Of a DNA stretch of 9,881 nt, positions 7,058-9,881 are shown one piece after another. Numbering within the stretch: the stretch's first letter is position 1; every line of letters begins with the position of its first letter. A program made the position numbers and the translations under genes. The notes beneath the pieces are model-generated. The model was not told where the DNA came from. It saw nothing but the letters and a program-made list of their open reading frames with translations, and made no database searches. This DNA is from Clostridiales bacterium (GTDB taxonomy: Bacteria > Bacillota > Clostridia > Oscillospirales > QAMX01). The stretch lies in assembly GCA_016303065.1 (NCBI GenBank), contig JAEDMJ010000058.1:1-9881 (forward strand), written 5' to 3'.

Positions 7058-8341
7058 ATGGATAAGATACAGGAATTGACGAAAGCTCTGAACGGCGAGA
7101 AGCTGTCGGAAAGACTTGAAGCTCTGACGGAGCTTGTGTCGATGGAAAAGCGCGGAGAGATAGAGGCCGTTCCGGCCGCCGGGGACGTGAACAACCATAT
7201 CCACACATGGTACTCCTTTTCTCCGTATTCACCGGCGAAGGCCGTGTGGCTTGCAAAGCGGGCCGGACTTGCGACGGCGGGCATCATGGATCACGACAGC
7301 ATCTCAGGCGCGGCAGAATTCCGGGCCGCGGCGAAAATCGCCGGAATCAGGGCGACTTCGGGCGCGGAGATCCGCGTGACCTTCGGCGGAGAGGATTTTT
7401 CCGGCCGAAGGATCAACAACCCTGACCAGAAGGGCGTGGCCTACATGACGCTTCACGCCGTTCCCGAATGCGGAAGAAACGCACTGAGAGAGTATCTCGC
7501 GCCGGTTTCGGCCGCAAGGGGGGAGAGGAACCTTGCAATGGTGGAACGGCTCAACGCGGTCACGGAGCGTGCCGGAGTCAGCCTTGACTACAAAAAAGAC
7601 GTTCTGCCCCTTTCAAAGGCGCATGAGGGCGGAAGCGTCACCGAACGCCACATTCTTTTTGCGCTCAGTCTCGCTCTTATGCAAAAGTACGGAAGGGGAG
7701 CCGGACTTATTTCCGTTCTCACGGAAAAGCTCGGGCTTGAGATCGGGGCAAAGAATCTGTCCTGGCTTTCCGACACGGAAAATCCGGGATACGAGTATGA
7801 CGTTCTCGGAGTTCTGAAATCCGGTCTTGTTTCAAAATTCTATGTAAACGCGGGAAAGACCGAATGTCCCGACGCGGCCTCTGCAGTTGCGCTCGGACGG
7901 CGCATCGGCGCCATTCCCGCTTACGCATATCTCGGAGATATTGTGAGCTCGGTCACCGGGGACAAAAAGGCTCAGACCTTTGAAGACGGGTATCTTTCCG
8001 AGCTTTTTGCAGAGCTGAAACGGGCGGGCTACGGCGCCGTCACATATATGCCGTCCCGCAACACCGCAGAACAGCTCAGCCGCGTCCGCAGAATGTGCGA
8101 GGAGAACAATTTCTTCCAGATCAGCGGCGAGGACATCAATTCTCCGAGACAAAGCTTTGTCTGCACTGCGGCGAGAGCCCCGGAATTTGAGAACCTGAGA
8201 GTTGCGGCTTATGCGCTTATCGGTTCCGAAAATGCGGCATTTGCCGATCCGGCTTTTTCATTCTCTTCAGAAAAAGCCGAAAAAGAATACCCGAAGACGG
8301 CCGGCCGCGCCGCTGCGTTTGCGGCGATGGCGGTCAACTGA
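7058..8341 (+). CDS. PHP-domain protein of unknown role in a rhamnose operon
   Basis: PHP proteins are metal-dependent phosphoesterases (histidinol phosphatase, RNase AM/YciV-type, polymerase-associated). This one has a helical N-terminus of about 40 residues, then motif I as HIH (47-49), motif II as DHD (78-80), Glu104 in GAEIRV, and His198 in VTERHILFAL, which resembles the internal RPH-type ligand of the YciV branch. The expected motif III histidine (AHP-like) reads AYAYLG, placing Tyr291 there. The final DxH motif reads GEDIN, with Asp359 kept but Asn361 instead of His. So part of the metal site looks altered. It has no signal peptide or membrane segment. It lies between rhaEW (2-nt gap) and rhaB (14-nt gap), so it is almost certainly co-expressed with them. 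A housekeeping or repair phosphatase role on a sugar-phosphate side product is one possibility; its substrate is unknown. Residues are numbered from the ATG at 7058; a TTG at 7052 would add two. Confidence 0.85.
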   Translation: MDKIQELTKALNGEKLSERLEALTELVSMEKRGEIEAVPAAGDVNNHIHTWYSFSPYSPAKAVWLAKRAGLATAGIMDHDSISGAAEFRAAAKIAGIRATSGAEIRVTFGGEDFSGRRINNPDQKGVAYMTLHAVPECGRNALREYLAPVSAARGERNLAMVERLNAVTERAGVSLDYKKDVLPLSKAHEGGSVTERHILFALSLALMQKYGRGAGLISVLTEKLGLEIGAKNLSWLSDTENPGYEYDVLGVLKSGLVSKFYVNAGKTECPDAASAVALGRRIGAIPAYAYLGDIVSSVTGDKKAQTFEDGYLSELFAELKRAGYGAVTYMPSRNTAEQLSRVRRMCEENNFFQISGEDINSPRQSFVCTAARAPEFENLRVAAYALIGSENAAFADPAFSFSSEKAEKEYPKTAGRAAAFAAMAVN

Positions 8342-8355
8342 AAGGAAATCTGCTT

Positions 8356-9837
8356 ATGGGAAAGAAACTGCTCACATTTGACTTCGGCGCTTCCAGCGGA
8401 AGGGGCATTCTTGCCGACTTTGACGGAAGCAGGCTCGATTTTCGCGAGATCCACCGCTTTGTAAACGACCCCGTCCAGGCATTCGGCCACTATTACTGGG
8501 ACATCCTCCGTCTTTTCGGAGAGATAAAGACGGGGATTGGAAACCTCTACCGTGAAGGCGTGAAGGACGTCGCTTCCATGGGCGTTGACACCTGGGGCGT
8601 GGATTTTGCCCTTTTGGACGAGTATGACAAGCCCCTTTCAAACCCGTTTTATTACCGCGACAGCTTAACTGACGGAGCGATGGAAAGGGTATATTCGGTC
8701 ATACCGAAGGCAGAGCTTTACGATCGCACCGGAATTCAGTTCATGAAATTCAACACGATCTTCCAGCTTGAAGCGATCAGGCACCGCTATCCAAAGCTTC
8801 TCGAACGCGCAAAAACGATGCTTCTCATGCCGGATATGCTGAACTATATGCTGACCGGAGTGAAAACGGCGGAGCTTTCCATGGCCTCCACGACTCAGCT
8901 CATGGATGTCCGCACCCGCAGCTGGGACAGGGAGATATTCGACCGCCTCGGCATTCCGACGGATATGCTTGTTCCGATAACGGACCCGGGACGCGTCATC
9001 GGAAACACCAGCGCCCAGATTCTCGACGAGACGAGAATGTCGATACCCGTCGTTTCCGTCTGCGGACACGACACGGGGAGCGCGGTCATTGCCGTTCCGA
9101 TGAAGCCCGGCGAAAGCTGCGCCTATATTTCCTGCGGCACGTGGAGCCTTCTCGGCGTTGAACTGTCCGAGCCGAACACCACGGACAGGGCCTTCGCCGT
9201 CGAATACACCAACGAGGCAGGGTTCGGACGGACGATCCGCTTTCTGAAAAACATAATGGGGCTTTGGATCTACCAGGAGATCAAGCGCGAGCTTGAACAT
9301 GAGTTCGGCAAAATCGACTATGCAACCCTGGACGCCGAGATCGAAGCCGCCAGGCCCCTTGCCGCGTTCATCGATCCGGACGCCGGGGACTTCTTCGAAA
9401 AGGGTCACATGATCGAAAAAGTCCGGAATTACTGCCGCGTCACCGGACAGACCGTTCCGGAAAAGCGCGGAGAGATACTGAGATGCGTTCTTGAAAGCCT
9501 GGCCATGAAGTACCGCTATGCCACGGAGCAGCTTGAAAAGATCCTTGACAAGCCCATAGACACCATCCGCGTCGTGGGCGGCGGATGCAAGGACAAGCTT
9601 CTTATGAAGTTTACGGCGAAGGCCTCGGCGCGTCCTGTTATGGCAGGTCCGGTGGAGGCCACGGCCGTGGGCAACACCTGCGCCCAGCTCATTGCAATCG
9701 GTGAAATAGAAAATATCTGGCAGGCAAGACAGCTCGTTTCGGATTCCTGTGACGTTAAGGAGTATTCCCCCGACAACAGGGACGGCTGGGAGGACGCCTA
9801 CGGACGTTTTCTTGACATTATTGATAAAGGAGAATAA
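8356..9837 (+). CDS. rhaB: Rhamnulokinase
   Basis: This enzyme phosphorylates L-rhamnulose on O1 with ATP, giving the substrate for the neighbouring RhaEW aldolase. It is a FGGY-family sugar kinase of 493 aa, against 489 for E. coli RhaB. The N-terminal phosphate-binding segment FDFGASSGRG (8-17) carries the ASSGR signature typical of RhaB. DTWGVDF (78-84), the candidate catalytic base Asp239 in GHDTGSAV, SCGTWSLLG (259-267) and the adenine-site motif VVGGGCKD (406-413) follow in the expected order. The ATG is preceded by AAAGGAAA (8341-8348) at good distance. The frame is intact. L-fuculokinase is a related alternative, but the ASSGR and GGGCKD motifs and the RhaEW neighbour favour rhamnulose. 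Its last codons contain the ribosome binding site of the next gene. Confidence 0.93.
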   Translation: MGKKLLTFDFGASSGRGILADFDGSRLDFREIHRFVNDPVQAFGHYYWDILRLFGEIKTGIGNLYREGVKDVASMGVDTWGVDFALLDEYDKPLSNPFYYRDSLTDGAMERVYSVIPKAELYDRTGIQFMKFNTIFQLEAIRHRYPKLLERAKTMLLMPDMLNYMLTGVKTAELSMASTTQLMDVRTRSWDREIFDRLGIPTDMLVPITDPGRVIGNTSAQILDETRMSIPVVSVCGHDTGSAVIAVPMKPGESCAYISCGTWSLLGVELSEPNTTDRAFAVEYTNEAGFGRTIRFLKNIMGLWIYQEIKRELEHEFGKIDYATLDAEIEAARPLAAFIDPDAGDFFEKGHMIEKVRNYCRVTGQTVPEKRGEILRCVLESLAMKYRYATEQLEKILDKPIDTIRVVGGGCKDKLLMKFTAKASARPVMAGPVEATAVGNTCAQLIAIGEIENIWQARQLVSDSCDVKEYSPDNRDGWEDAYGRFLDIIDKGE

Positions 9838-9843
9838 TTTACC

Positions 9844-9881
9844 ATGAGCAATATTCAGAAGGCCTATGAGGCCGCAAAGGA
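9844..9881 (+). CDS. rhaA: Start of next gene, probably L-rhamnose isomerase (3'-truncated by window edge)
   Basis: Only 12 complete codons are visible, reading MSNIQKAYEAAK. A ribosome binding site AAAGGAG (9826-9832), lying within the last rhaB codons, precedes the ATG by 11 nt, and the gap to rhaB is 6 nt. The short peptide resembles the N-terminus of Firmicutes L-rhamnose isomerases (an AY/AYE-AK helix), and RhaA is the one core pathway enzyme missing from the window. This is context-led; the peptide alone does not prove it. Confidence 0.55.
   Translation, partial: MSNIQKAYEAAK

Larger units (their letters stand above)
1357..9881 (+). other. Predicted operon: E1 fusion, SorE-like, rhaEW, PHP, rhaB, rhaA
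   Basis: Six consecutive same-strand genes are joined by gaps of 21, -4, 2 (or -4), 14 and 6 nt. No terminator-like hairpin with a T-run lies at any junction. lpd may belong to the same transcript, but it is separated by 104 bp that could hold an internal promoter. The arrangement implies joint expression and a shared role in deoxysugar catabolism. Confidence 0.7.

Noticed and set aside
1..9881. CRISPR arrays, tRNA/rRNA genes, insertion sequences, phage genes
   Set aside because: None seen. The window is almost entirely filled by metabolic genes on one strand.

Overview
This 9.9 kb window carries one dense, co-directional (+ strand) catabolic gene cluster. Both ends cut through genes. The coding GC content is clearly above 50%. 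Start sites have purine-rich AAAGGA/GGAG ribosome binding sites, junctions between genes are very short, and gene content resembles clusters of anaerobic gut Firmicutes (Clostridia, for example Oscillospiraceae/Lachnospiraceae-like). The taxonomic placement is inferred from style and gene content and was not tested by any search.

Layout, left to right: (1) the 3' part of a dihydrolipoyl dehydrogenase (E3, lpd); (2) an AT-rich 104-bp gap with short direct repeats and a possible promoter; (3) a large 822-residue fusion of the alpha and beta halves of a thiamine-diphosphate 2-oxoacid dehydrogenase (E1); (4) a 418-residue zinc-dependent medium-chain dehydrogenase resembling L-sorbose-1-phosphate reductase (SorE); (5) a 651-residue bifunctional class II aldolase/short-chain dehydrogenase of the RhaEW (YuxG) type; (6) a PHP-domain protein of unknown role; (7) rhamnulokinase RhaB; (8) the first codons of a gene that looks like L-rhamnose isomerase RhaA. 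From the E1 gene onward the junctions are 21, -4, 2 (or -4), 14 and 6 nt, which points to one transcript.

The core logic is L-rhamnose (deoxyhexose) breakdown. RhaA isomerises rhamnose to rhamnulose, RhaB phosphorylates it, the aldolase half of RhaEW cleaves rhamnulose-1-phosphate to DHAP and L-lactaldehyde, and the SDR half oxidises lactaldehyde to L-lactate. Three genes are not part of the textbook route: the E1/E3 parts of a 2-oxoacid dehydrogenase complex, the SorE-like dehydrogenase and the PHP protein. Together they suggest an extended or rerouted deoxysugar pathway, for example taking lactate-derived pyruvate to acetyl-CoA with NADH formation, or handling a side-product phosphate. The E2 acyltransferase needed to complete the complex is not in the window and would be expected just upstream. 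No transporter, regulator, RNA gene, mobile element or CRISPR array was seen.
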